Shown in pieces: positions 26,018 to 34,323 of a stretch of 64,000 nucleotides of DNA. The translations under genes were made by a program, and so were the position numbers. The notes below the pieces were generated by a model that saw only the letters and a list, made by a program, of their open reading frames with translations, was not told the DNA's origin and ran no database searches. This stretch comes from Bacteroidales bacterium (GTDB lineage Bacteria; Bacteroidota; Bacteroidia; Bacteroidales; WCHB1-69): contig JAGCGA010000024.1 in NCBI GenBank assembly GCA_017649855.1, forward strand, positions 1-64,000, in the 5' to 3' direction. The number at the start of each line of letters is the position of its first letter. The stretch's first letter is position 1.

Positions 26018-27376
26018 TTAGCCTCCGTAGATGCCGCCGCCGGTACGGCCTTTAATTCTACCGGATTTGGTCAAACCGTCATAATGTCTCATCAACAGGT
26101 GGCTTTCGATCTGCTGGAGGGTATCCAGAACCACACCCACCATAATGAGCAGGGAGGTACCGCCGAAGAACTGTGCAAACTGTTGGTTCACACCGAACAT
26201 ACGGACGATAGCGGGCAGGATAGCCACGATGCCCAAGAAGATGGAACCCGGCAACGTGATGCGGGACATCACGGTGTCGATGAACTCCTGCGTCTGCTTG
26301 CCCGGCTTGATGCCAGGGATAAAGCCGCCGTTCTTCTTCAGGTCCTCAGCGATCTGCTGCGGGTTGATGGTAATAGCGGTATAGAAATAGGTGAACAAAA
26401 TAATCAAGATGAAGAATACAATGTTGTATCCTGCACGGTTATAGTCGATAAAGCTGTTCCAGAAGCCAGAGGTTGTCTGAGCATTGCGGACGAACATCAA
26501 GGGCAGGAACATGATAGCCTGGGCGAAGATGATCGGCATAACGCCGGCAGCATTGACCTTCAAAGGCAGGTAGTTACGGACGCCACCGTATTGTTTGTTG
26601 CCCACCACGCGCTTGGCGTATTGGACGGGGATACGGCGGGTGCCCTGGACGAGCAGGATACAGAGGGCGATGATGACCATCATGAGCACGAGCTCGATGA
26701 TGAACACGATCGGACCACCGTTCATCTCAGTGATACGGGCCACGAACTCAGCCTTGATAGCATACGGGAAACGGGCGATAATACCGATCATAATGATCAT
26801 GGAGATACCGTTGCCGATACCGTTGTCAGTGATTCTCTCACCCAACCACATGATGAACAGGGTGGCGGAGATAAGCAGGATGAACGCACACACGCTGAAG
26901 GCTGTGAATCCGAGGATATGATGCTCCAACATGGAAGGAGCGATGGCCTGCGGGAACTGGTTCACCAAGTTGGCGATGTAAGCGGGAGACTGGATAGCCA
27001 GCACGAGGACCGTCAGATAACGAGTGATCTGATTGATCTTCTTACGTCCGCTCTCACCTTCTTTCTGAAGACGTTGGAAATAGGGAACAGCCAGAGTCAT
27101 CAACTGCACCACGATGGATGCGGAGATGTACGGCATGATACCCAAAGCAAAGATGGATGCATTGGAGAAAGCACCACCGGAGAAGAGGTCCAACATACCG
27201 AGGATACCCTCTTGAGTCGCTTTGGTAAATGCGGACAGACCGCCGGGGTTGATACCCGGAAGCACCACGTGCGCACCAAAACGATATATCAGGATGATGA
27301 AAAGCGTGTAGAGAATACGCTTTCTCAGGTCTTCAATCCTGAAAATATTTTTGATCGTTTCAATAAATTTCTTCAT
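26018..27376 (-). CDS. secY: Protein translocase channel subunit SecY
   Basis: A 452-aa polytopic protein with about ten membrane helices; IEDLRKRILYTLFIILIYR at the N-terminus, the plug region GGAFSNASIFALGIMPYISASIVVQL (about 66-91), and the cytosolic loops RRIPVQYAKRVVG (about 250) and IKPGKQTQEFID (about 350) are typical. It forms the inner-membrane SecYEG pore. It is encoded between rplO and map. Confidence 0.98.
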   Translation of the reverse strand: MKKFIETIKNIFRIEDLRKRILYTLFIILIYRFGAHVVLPGINPGGLSAFTKATQEGILGMLDLFSGGAFSNASIFALGIMPYISASIVVQLMTLAVPYFQRLQKEGESGRKKINQITRYLTVLVLAIQSPAYIANLVNQFPQAIAPSMLEHHILGFTAFSVCAFILLISATLFIMWLGERITDNGIGNGISMIIMIGIIARFPYAIKAEFVARITEMNGGPIVFIIELVLMMVIIALCILLVQGTRRIPVQYAKRVVGNKQYGGVRNYLPLKVNAAGVMPIIFAQAIMFLPLMFVRNAQTTSGFWNSFIDYNRAGYNIVFFILIILFTYFYTAITINPQQIAEDLKKNGGFIPGIKPGKQTQEFIDTVMSRITLPGSIFLGIVAILPAIVRMFGVNQQFAQFFGGTSLLIMVGVVLDTLQQIESHLLMRHYDGLTKSGRIKGRTGGGIYGG

Positions 27377-27402
27377 AACAGAAAAAGTAGGGGGTTAAAA
27401 AA

Positions 27403-27864
27403 TTACTCAGCAACAGGAGCTTTCACTAAAGTGGCAGTACCACCGGCTTGCTCAATAGCAGCCTTGGCCTTGGCTGAATACTTGTCAGCAACCACATTCA
27501 CCTTGGCAGTGAGTTCACCCTTTGCCAAAATGGCAATCAGGTCTTTCTTCTTTGCCAAACCATTAGCCATCAAAACCTCCTTGTTGATGTCGGTGATGTT
27601 CTTGTCAGCCAGCTTCTGCAAGGTGCTGATGTTGATAGCGCTATATTCTACTCTGTTGATATTCTTGAAACCTCTCTTGGGCAGGATACGATAGATAGGC
27701 ATTTGACCACCTTCGAAACCGATCTTGCGGCTGTAACCGGAACGGGACTGAGCACCCTTGTTACCACGGGTGGAAGTGCCGCCTTTGCCGGATCCCTGAC
27801 CTCTACCAATTCTTCTGTCTTTCTTTGTTGAGTTCTTAGCTGGTTTTAAATCGTGTAAATTCAT
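27403..27864 (-). CDS. rplO: 50S ribosomal protein L15
   Basis: Start set at 27864 (MNLHDLKPA), the family N-terminus; five codons further upstream are also open. The 153-aa protein has the glycine/arginine-rich extended N-terminal part (RIGRGQGSGKGGTSTRGNKGAQSRSGY) and the GFEGGQMPIYRILPKRGF motif. It is a late 50S assembly protein. Confidence 0.97.
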   Translation of the reverse strand: MNLHDLKPAKNSTKKDRRIGRGQGSGKGGTSTRGNKGAQSRSGYSRKIGFEGGQMPIYRILPKRGFKNINRVEYSAINISTLQKLADKNITDINKEVLMANGLAKKKDLIAILAKGELTAKVNVVADKYSAKAKAAIEQAGGTATLVKAPVAE

Positions 27865-27896
27865 TGTCGTATGTTTCAAATCGTTATTTAATTCTG

Positions 27897-28076
27897 TTAC
27901 AACTCTTCTACGGTTACCAAATGCTTGACAGCATTCACAATGCCTTCGATCTGAGGGGTAACCTCATGCTCTACGGTTTGATGCATCTTGTGCAAACCTA
28001 ATGCTTCTAAGGATCTTTTTTGGCGGATCGGTCTTCCTACCGCACTTCTCACCTGTGTAATTTTAATCTTTTTCAT
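27897..28076 (-). CDS. rpmD: 50S ribosomal protein L30
   Basis: A 59-aa frame beginning MKKIKITQVRSAVGR, with the L30 motif LGLHKMHQTVEHEVTPQI. Usually it lies directly after rpsE, but here it is the first gene of the cluster; no ribosomal protein gene lies upstream, where a glycosyltransferase is found instead. Confidence 0.95.
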   Translation of the reverse strand: MKKIKITQVRSAVGRPIRQKRSLEALGLHKMHQTVEHEVTPQIEGIVNAVKHLVTVEEL

Positions 28077-28447
28077 CCTTTCAAATTTATGTTTTTAATT
28101 ATTGATTATTATCGTCTATAACAAAAATAGCATACTTTTCGAAGTAAAAAGTGTGCTATTATGCATTTTCAAACCATAAGAAATCTCCCCTTCTGTTCCT
28201 TCCCTATTTCAATACAGTCCGTGAAAATCAAGCAGTTAGAGCAGCATTCGCTTACTTTTCACCGCCTCATAGCATTCCACTTCAAAAAGCCTGCAAAGAT
28301 ACACTTTTTTTAATATCCATCAAGCTTTTATGAAATATTTTTTTCTAGGACCGATTTCCCATTCCCTGGCTGACCTGAAAAGGCCTCAAGCATTTGACAA
28401 ATACTGGGTTATTGGCAAGGAGGCTTCCCTTGTATGCCCGAACATCT
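28077..28447 (-). promoter_or_regulatory. Leader region of the rpmD operon, two -7 elements
   Basis: The minus strand shows TATTTTTG at 28122-28129 and TATCTTTG at 28294-28301, both matching TAnnTTTG. A transcript from the distal one would have a leader of about 210 nt containing the hairpin at 28126-28160. No open frame of note lies in this stretch. Confidence 0.55.
28126..28160 (-). terminator. Attenuator-like hairpin in the rpmD leader
   Basis: Arms 28126-28139 and 28147-28160 pair over 14 positions with a single G-T mismatch and a 7-nt loop. On the minus strand the stem is followed by TTTG, giving a run of five T. The same bases form the proximal -7 element, so the site may act as terminator for the upstream transcript and as promoter. 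Confidence 0.55.
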
Positions 28448-30403
28448 TTAGTCCGTTTCTCTTCCCAGCCGTGCGAAGCTGTTCCACATGACCGCCAAGT
28501 CCACTTTTGGTTGGTAGTCACGGAAATAGAGTTCATCGGCGACACCCTCCATCTCATCGGAGAAGTCCTGTTGCGGGAAGGCATCGGTGGGATAGAGCAC
28601 TCCAGGGCGCAAGAACTCGCCGAAGCGCTTGGGATGCCGGCAACTGACCCAGCTCTTGCGGTCGGCGAACACCGCCAGGATATTCCGCACAAACCCACGC
28701 TTCTCCTTGACGAACCAGATGTCAGCCCATAGCAGCAGCAACAAGAGTGTGGAGGCGGCGATATTGAAGACGCGCTTGCGACGACGGACATGCTTCTGCG
28801 CCAACGAGCGGACCGGGATAGTGTAGAGACTGTCTGGGGCGAAGATCGAGTTGCTGCCTATGACGAAATGGCTGTCTTCGGGCGCAATCCGGAACTCGAT
28901 CTGGGCATCCTGATGACGGCTCATCCAGTCGATAATCTGTTCAGAGGAGAGGTCCTTCGCACAGAAGATGACCTCGTTGATCCGGTAGAGGGAGATCAAT
29001 TCCGACAGATGGCTGACATGGCCCACCACCGGAGTGGCGTTTTCATCTTGCAAGGACGCGATGCCGGCAAAGGAGCATTTGTCATCCATCATCCGCACGA
29101 GATTCAGCACCCGGTGGGCCTCAGCACCACTGCCGACGACCAGCACACGACGGCTCCCCTGCGGGGTCACCACCCCACTCTTCGCAGACCATTTGCGCAG
29201 CAGATAACGGATCAGGTTCAGGGAAACGGCCGTCCACATGGCACCCAACAGAGTGACCGCTCGCGAGAATCGCAAGGTCTCCGGCAAGAGGGCGTACACC
29301 AGCAAGATCACGACCGTGCCCGTGAGAATCCCCTTGTTGAGATTGGTAAGCTGTACGGGCCTCCGATATCCCTTGCAACACAAGACCGACAACAGCCACA
29401 CCAGAATATAGCAAGGTATGACTATATAATAATAATGTATAGGGAACGTGCTGTTTCTGGCCTCCAAGACGTTGAGGTCCCAGTAACGGGCCAGCACATA
29501 CATGCCGGCATAGATCACGAGAAAATCCAACAGCGGAAGCCAGATGCGGTCCACAATGCGTTTCAGCACTGCAAAAGAGGCCCGGAACCAAATGGCAAAG
29601 GTGATGAAGAGATTGTACAATCGCGCATTCTTCTGCGAGAAATGCTTCTGCGCGAAGATCTGCATAGCCTTATAGAAGACATGCACGTAGTTAAGACTCC
29701 CCTTCTTGGTGCTCTCACCCTTATAATGAATGATCCTCGTCTCCGGGAAATAATAATTCTTGTAGCCGCCTTTCAGGATCCGATAGGAGAGATCTATATC
29801 TTCCCCATACATGAAATAGTCTTCATCCAACAGTCCGATCTGGTCGAGCACGCTTTTCCGAAGCATCATGAAGGCACCGGAAAGCACCTCCACCTCGTGA
29901 ATCTCATTTTCATCCAGATAGGAGAGATGATAGGCACCGAACTTCTTGGAATGCGGGAAGATCTTGGACAGACCGAAGAGTTTGAAGAAGGCCACAGACG
30001 GATAGGGAATGCCGCGTTTGGACTCCGGCAGGAACTCGCCCTTTCCGTTCACCATCTTGACACCCAAGCCTCCCGCGTCGGGATGCTCATCCATGAAACG
30101 GAGACACTTCTCAAAGGTATCCTCTTCCACAACCGTGTCGGGATTCAGCAGCAGCACATACTCACCCGTTGCCATGCGGATGGCCTGGTTGTTGGCACGG
30201 GAAAAACCGACGTTCTCCTGATTGGCAATCACCTTCACCTGGGGAAACTTCTCTGACAGCATCGCCAACGAGTTGTCCACCGAGCAGTTGTCCACCACGA
30301 AGACTTCTCCCTCCACATGCTGAAGCGCCTTGAACACCGCATGCAGAGCCTGCTCTAGAAAATAGCAGACATTATAGTTGACGATGACAATGCTGAGCTT
30401 CAT
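28448..30403 (-). CDS. GT2 glycosyltransferase fused to membrane helices and a Rossmann (CoA-binding-like) domain
   Basis: A 651-aa multidomain protein. Residues 1-~260 form a family 2 glycosyltransferase (IVIVNYNVCYFLEQALHA; the nucleotide-binding NPDTVVEED; GAFMMLRKSVLDQIGLLDEDYFMYGEDIDLSYRI). Five or so hydrophobic segments follow (about 285-415). Residues ~420-540 form a Rossmann-like domain (RVLVVGSGAEAHRVLNL) resembling the N-terminal half of WbaP/PssY-type polyprenyl glycosylphosphotransferases, and another helix lies near 553. The catalytic phosphotransferase domain normally found after such a region is absent. It likely builds a lipid-linked glycan. It is the last gene of a lipoprotein-psd-GT operon, with a 9-bp gap to psd. 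Confidence 0.8.
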   Translation of the reverse strand: MKLSIVIVNYNVCYFLEQALHAVFKALQHVEGEVFVVDNCSVDNSLAMLSEKFPQVKVIANQENVGFSRANNQAIRMATGEYVLLLNPDTVVEEDTFEKCLRFMDEHPDAGGLGVKMVNGKGEFLPESKRGIPYPSVAFFKLFGLSKIFPHSKKFGAYHLSYLDENEIHEVEVLSGAFMMLRKSVLDQIGLLDEDYFMYGEDIDLSYRILKGGYKNYYFPETRIIHYKGESTKKGSLNYVHVFYKAMQIFAQKHFSQKNARLYNLFITFAIWFRASFAVLKRIVDRIWLPLLDFLVIYAGMYVLARYWDLNVLEARNSTFPIHYYYIVIPCYILVWLLSVLCCKGYRRPVQLTNLNKGILTGTVVILLVYALLPETLRFSRAVTLLGAMWTAVSLNLIRYLLRKWSAKSGVVTPQGSRRVLVVGSGAEAHRVLNLVRMMDDKCSFAGIASLQDENATPVVGHVSHLSELISLYRINEVIFCAKDLSSEQIIDWMSRHQDAQIEFRIAPEDSHFVIGSNSIFAPDSLYTIPVRSLAQKHVRRRKRVFNIAASTLLLLLLWADIWFVKEKRGFVRNILAVFADRKSWVSCRHPKRFGEFLRPGVLYPTDAFPQQDFSDEMEGVADELYFRDYQPKVDLAVMWNSFARLGRETD

Positions 30404-30412
30404 ACAAGGAGA

Positions 30413-31069
30413 TTAGAAATAGGCCAAAACGGTTTTTTTGGAGACCACCTTGTCGCCCACATTGACAAACACCTGGGCGCTAAGAGGCAGGAACACATCC
30501 ACTCTGGAGCCGAACTTGATCATGCCGACCTCCTCACCTTGAATCACCTGGTCGTCCACCTCCGGGTAGCTCACGATACGGCGGGCTACAAAACCGGCGA
30601 TCTGGCGGAACAAGACCTTGCGCTCCTCGTCCTGGGAGACCACAATCGTGTTATGCTCATTGTCCACCGACGACTTGGGAAGTTTCGCCAGCACATACTT
30701 GCCGGGGTGATAGGCCGAATACTCCACCACGCCGCTGATCGGGTAGCTATTGACATGCACATTGTTGATTGACATGAAGATGGACACCTTTATCCGCTCG
30801 TCTTTGAAGAACTCGTACTCAAAGGCCGGTCCGACCGAGAGGATCGTTCCATCTGCAGGGGAGACAATCCCGTCCTCCACGATGTTAGTGAGCCGATAGG
30901 GCACGCGGAAGAAACGTACAATCAAAGCCCCTATCAGGAACATAATCGAGAAAAAGATCAGGTTGACCCACCAAAGGTTATTCAGAAAAAGGATATAGCA
31001 TATGGTGGTCAGCACGATCACCGAAAGGCTGACTATGATAATAAGGGTTCCCGCTGCGTGAAGCTTCAT
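30413..31069 (-). CDS. psd: Phosphatidylserine decarboxylase, short form
   Basis: A 218-aa protein with two N-terminal membrane helices (residues 7-50) and the decarboxylase core: VSPADGTILSVG, FMSINNVHVNSYPISG and the self-cleavage site KFGSRVDVF, where Gly-Ser cleavage makes the pyruvoyl group. It converts phosphatidylserine to phosphatidylethanolamine in the inner membrane. Bacteroidota commonly carry this short form beside pssA, but pssA is not adjacent here; a lipoprotein gene lies 10 bp upstream. Confidence 0.93.
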   Translation of the reverse strand: MKLHAAGTLIIIVSLSVIVLTTICYILFLNNLWWVNLIFFSIMFLIGALIVRFFRVPYRLTNIVEDGIVSPADGTILSVGPAFEYEFFKDERIKVSIFMSINNVHVNSYPISGVVEYSAYHPGKYVLAKLPKSSVDNEHNTIVVSQDEERKVLFRQIAGFVARRIVSYPEVDDQVIQGEEVGMIKFGSRVDVFLPLSAQVFVNVGDKVVSKKTVLAYF

Positions 31070-31079
31070 ACGATGAACT

Positions 31080-31979
31080 TTACTTCAAATAGAGAATATA
31101 GGTGTGGATAGGGATGTTGTTCTCAGACGAAATGGTGATGAACTGTCTGGGATACATCTTGTTGTTCATATAATGCAACCCCTCATAGCTATAGGTATAG
31201 ACCACGGAACGGGTGAGCTGGCCTTCGACCGTCACCTCTTCCGTCTCTTTCAGCTTGTTGTTCAGGTAATAACCGGCATAGTCGGCGTAAGCGAAAGGCA
31301 AACCGTAGAAGGGATTGAAAGACTCCTCGTCATAGGTGTAGGTACGGGTCACCTGACGACGGAGAGCGGGATACTCTTCCACAATCTTGGAGATGTTATC
31401 GAAGTTCTTCTTGCTGCCCTCTTCGTAGGTGAAGGTCTTGGTGCAGCGGAAGACCAGGTCTTTGTCTTGGGCTTCGCGACAGAGCTGTTGCACAGCTTGC
31501 GGGTCACCGATCATGCGGGAATAGAGCCTCAGGTCTTTGGAATAGACCAGATTGTCGAAGAAATCCTTATCGTAGTTCTCATCAATCTTCTTGATCCTGT
31601 TGGTCTCCTCATCGCGGGACACCTTCATATCCTGACGCACCTGGCCATCGACGGTATAGGTCATCGATTCCATCAGGCCGTCATCATTATAGGTGATATT
31701 GACCGTTTCGGCATATTTCTCACCCACATGGTAAATGGAGGAGACGGTTTTATCCTTATTATAGGTAAATTCAAAGCTATAGGCCGAATCGATGGTGATG
31801 CTGGTCAGCATACCCTTGTCATCATAATTATACACCTCATTCGGCGCATACACATCGCTGCGATACCAGATCTTTTTGATTTTGCATTTAGGCTGATACG
31901 TTTCTACATTCTTCTGGCAGGAGGTGAAGGTGCCAATGGCGAAAACAGCCAGTACCATTAATAGGATATTCTTCTTCAT
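31080..31979 (-). CDS. Hypothetical lipoprotein with YD-repeat-like strands
   Basis: Start set at 31979 (MKKNILLMVLAVFAIG) because it gives a lipoprotein signal ending in TFTSC; the longer frame passes upstream of the likely transcription start. The mature ~280 residues consist of repeated beta-hairpins of the type YNYDDKGMLTSITID and ITYNDDGLMESMTYT, similar to YD/RHS-like or DUF4595-type lipoproteins. Such proteins often form outer-membrane-attached beta solenoids. It opens the operon with psd. No enzymatic motif is seen. Confidence 0.75.
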   Translation of the reverse strand: MKKNILLMVLAVFAIGTFTSCQKNVETYQPKCKIKKIWYRSDVYAPNEVYNYDDKGMLTSITIDSAYSFEFTYNKDKTVSSIYHVGEKYAETVNITYNDDGLMESMTYTVDGQVRQDMKVSRDEETNRIKKIDENYDKDFFDNLVYSKDLRLYSRMIGDPQAVQQLCREAQDKDLVFRCTKTFTYEEGSKKNFDNISKIVEEYPALRRQVTRTYTYDEESFNPFYGLPFAYADYAGYYLNNKLKETEEVTVEGQLTRSVVYTYSYEGLHYMNNKMYPRQFITISSENNIPIHTYILYLK

Positions 31980-32012
31980 ATTACAATTAAGTTTGCTCAT
32001 TAAAAAACGTGG

Positions 32013-32020
32013 CAAAAGTA
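32013..32020 (-). promoter_or_regulatory. -7 element of the lipoprotein-psd operon
   Basis: The minus strand reads TACTTTTG, 34 bp before the lipoprotein start; divergent from the rocD promoter. Confidence 0.5.
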
Positions 32021-32043
32021 CAAAAAAATATTCATAAAAATAT

Positions 32044-32051
32044 TATATTTG
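32044..32051 (+). promoter_or_regulatory. -7 element of rocD
   Basis: TATATTTG matches TAnnTTTG, 52 bp before the rocD start. Confidence 0.55.
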
Positions 32052-32102
32052 CGGCCTGATTTTTTGAGGAAAAATTATTTATCAATTTAAATACATTAGA
32101 AT

Positions 32103-33329
32103 ATGGTAGAAAAGATTACATCAAGCCAACAGGCCATTGAGATGGAAGCCAAATATGGCGCCCATAACTATCATCCGTTGGACGTGGTCATTGCCAAGGG
32201 CAAAGGTCCGTTCGTATGGGATGTGGAAGGAAAGAAATATTTTGATTTCCTCTCCGCCTACTCCGCAGTCAACCAAGGCCACTGCCACCCGAAGATTATC
32301 GAAGCCATGATTGATCAGGCTCAGAAGGTGACTTTGACTTCCCGTGCATTTTACAACGACTGTCTGGGACCGTACGAGAAATATGTCACGGAGACCTTCG
32401 GTTATGACAAGGTGCTCCCGATGAACTCCGGTGCCGAGGCTGACGAAACTGCTTTGAAGCTCTGTCGTCGTTGGGGTTATGACAAGAAAGGTCTTCCTGA
32501 GAACCAGGCTAAGATCATCGTGTGTGACGGCAACTTCCACGGACGTACCATCACCATCGTCTCTTTGTCCATCGATCCGGACGCTTATGCAGGCTTTGGT
32601 CCGTTCACCCCGGGCTTCATCAAGATCCCGTACAACGATGTGGACGCTTTGGCAAAGGCTTTGGAAGATCCTATGGTATGCGGTTTCCTGGTGGAGCCCA
32701 TCCAAGGTGAGGCTGGCGTATACGTTCCCGATGATGGTTATTTGAAGAAATGCTACGACCTGTGCAAGGCGCACAACGTGCTCTTCATCGCTGACGAGGT
32801 GCAGACTGGTATCGCCCGTACGGGTAAGATGCTGGCTTGCGACCACGAAGGTGTTCGTCCTGACATATTGGTCTTAGGCAAGGCACTCTCTGGCGGTACC
32901 ATGCCGGTATCCGCAGTGCTCTGCGACGACGACATCATGTTGAACATCAAGCCGGGTGAGCACGGTTCCACCTTCGGTGGCAACCCCGTGGCCTGCCGCG
33001 TAGGTATCGCCGCTCTGGAAGTGGTGAAAGAGGAAAAACTCGCCGAACGCGCTGAATACCTCGGCAAGATCTTCCGTGAGGAGATGAGCAAAGTCAACAG
33101 CCCGATGATCAAGCAAGTGCGCGGCAAGGGCCTCCTCAACGCTGTCATCATCCAACCGACCAACGGCAAAGAGGCTTGGGACGTGTGCGTGAAGATGAAA
33201 GAGCTCGGCGTGCTCGCCAAACCGACACACCAGCACATCATCCGTTTCGCTCCTCCATTGGTTATCACCGAGGAAGAGCTCCGCGAAGCCATCGAGATTA
33301 TCAAGAAAGCCATCCTTTCTTTCGAATAA
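32103..33329 (+). CDS. rocD: Ornithine aminotransferase
   Basis: A 408-aa class III aminotransferase. [40 protein letters not shown] is diagnostic for the ornithine branch, and the PLP lysine lies in [10 protein letters not shown] (near residue 261). [14 protein letters not shown] supplies the cofactor aspartate. It transfers the delta-amino group of ornithine to 2-oxoglutarate, giving glutamate semialdehyde that cyclises to pyrroline-5-carboxylate (arginine/ornithine to proline or glutamate). It is monocistronic, ending at a perfect hairpin. Confidence 0.95.
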   Translation: MVEKITSSQQAIEMEAKYGAHNYHPLDVVIAKGKGPFVWDVEGKKYFDFLSAYSAVNQGHCHPKIIEAMIDQAQKVTLTSRAFYNDCLGPYEKYVTETFGYDKVLPMNSGAEADETALKLCRRWGYDKKGLPENQAKIIVCDGNFHGRTITIVSLSIDPDAYAGFGPFTPGFIKIPYNDVDALAKALEDPMVCGFLVEPIQGEAGVYVPDDGYLKKCYDLCKAHNVLFIADEVQTGIARTGKMLACDHEGVRPDILVLGKALSGGTMPVSAVLCDDDIMLNIKPGEHGSTFGGNPVACRVGIAALEVVKEEKLAERAEYLGKIFREEMSKVNSPMIKQVRGKGLLNAVIIQPTNGKEAWDVCVKMKELGVLAKPTHQHIIRFAPPLVITEEELREAIEIIKKAILSFE

Positions 33330-33345
33330 TCCCATTTCGCGATTC

Positions 33346-33391
33346 AAAAAAGAAGCAGCGGGTCGGCATGCCGACCCGCTGCTTCTTTTTT
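33346..33391. terminator. Perfect palindromic terminator after rocD
   Basis: A flawless 46-bp inverted repeat centred between 33368 and 33369, with six A at the left end and six T at the right. The GC-rich stem (arms ...GCAGCGGGTCGGCA / TGCCGACCCGCTGC...) plus the T-run makes a textbook intrinsic terminator. Confidence 0.92.
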
Positions 33392-33399
33392 GATGGACA

Positions 33400-33560
33400 T
33401 TGAACCTTGACTATGAACTGTGACTTTAAACTGTGAACTTTGACTTTGAACTTTGAACCTTGACCTTGGCCATTAGCCATTAGCCATTAGCCTTGAACTA
33501 CCAATAACTATTATCTATTATCTATTAACTATTATCTATCATCTTTGAACTTTGGCCATC
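33400..33560. repeat. Heptad-phased intergenic array
   Basis: Twenty-three consecutive 7-mers can be read without a phase break. The unit drifts from TTGAACC/TTGACTA/GAACTTT types to three exact CCATTAG copies (33470-33490) and then to TATCTAT/TAACTAT types (33505-33539), returning to GAACTTT. A shorter CTATTAT-type piece recurs at about 33585-33607. There is no coding potential or CRISPR structure. Confidence 0.75.
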
Positions 33561-33625
33561 ACACCGCACCATCCCCTCCCCCACAACTATTATCTATTAT
33601 CTATCACCTGTTCCCCAAAAAAATG

Positions 33626-33633
33626 TATCTTTG
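33626..33633 (+). promoter_or_regulatory. -7 element of the DUF4290-ABC operon
   Basis: TATCTTTG lies 33 bp before the ATG at 33667, which supports that start; the frame's first ATG-like codon at 33631 would be at or before the transcription start. Confidence 0.6.
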
Positions 33634-33666
33634 CGCGTTTTTTACTTCAAGTACTTAATCACACGC

Positions 33667-34323
33667 ATGGAATACAACACCAAACGTAACACTCTGACCA
33701 TCCGGGAATACGGCCGCAATGTGCAGAAGATGGTGGAACAGTTGAAGCTCATCGAAGACCGCGAACAGCGCAATGAGGCAGCACGGGCTATCGTGCGCAC
33801 CATGGACCAGCTCAACAAGAACACGGAAACCGCCAGCAACAAGGCCGACTCCATCGACTATTGGCACAAGCTGTGGGACCATCTCTTTGTCATGAGCAAC
33901 TATGAGCTCGACGTGGACTCCCCCTTCCCTAAAGTGGAGAAAAAAGAGGTGAAGCCCGTCATGGAGAAGCCCGACTACAACAAACACCACATCCGTCTGC
34001 GCACCTACGGTCGCAACATGGAACGCATCATCAAGGAGGTCTCTCAATACCCGGAAGAGTATCGCAACCGCCTCTCCAAGCCGCTGGTCAACCACCTCAA
34101 GATGCTCTATCTGACCTTCAACCGTGACTCCGTCAACGACAACGTCATCAAGCAACAGTTGTCCGACCTCTCCGACGGACTCATCACGGTTCCGGAGGAC
34201 TACCTGCTGACCCCGACCAAAGAGCTGAACCAACTCATCAGCAACAATGCCTTCTTCGTGACACCACCAGCCAAGAACAAGAAAAAGAAGAAAAAAAAGA
34301 AAAAAGCTAATCCAGCAATATGA
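33667..34323 (+). CDS. DUF4290-family protein
   Basis: A 218-aa cytoplasmic helical protein of a family confined to Bacteroidota (MEYNTKRNTLTIREYGRNVQ...; RLRTYGRNMERIIKEV). Two similar YGRN-containing segments, near residues 15 and 120, suggest an internal duplication. The C-terminus ends in a near-unbroken run of lysines (about 205-213) that could bind nucleic acid. Function is unknown; in many relatives it stands next to murA, whereas here it precedes and overlaps (ATGA) an ABC transporter gene. Confidence 0.85.
   Translation: MEYNTKRNTLTIREYGRNVQKMVEQLKLIEDREQRNEAARAIVRTMDQLNKNTETASNKADSIDYWHKLWDHLFVMSNYELDVDSPFPKVEKKEVKPVMEKPDYNKHHIRLRTYGRNMERIIKEVSQYPEEYRNRLSKPLVNHLKMLYLTFNRDSVNDNVIKQQLSDLSDGLITVPEDYLLTPTKELNQLISNNAFFVTPPAKNKKKKKKKKKANPAI

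Noticed and set aside
25277..27694. An 805-codon open frame on the plus strand
   Set aside because: It lies antisense to map, secY and rplO, which are unmistakable. The translation is His/Asp/Leu-rich with no family resemblance, as expected from reversed codon bias.
28790..30256. A 488-codon open frame on the plus strand
   Set aside because: It is antisense to the well-supported GT2 fusion gene, and the protein has no recognisable motif.
33400..33610. A CRISPR array
   Set aside because: There are no 25-40 bp repeats separated by unique spacers and no cas genes; the periodicity is 7 bp.
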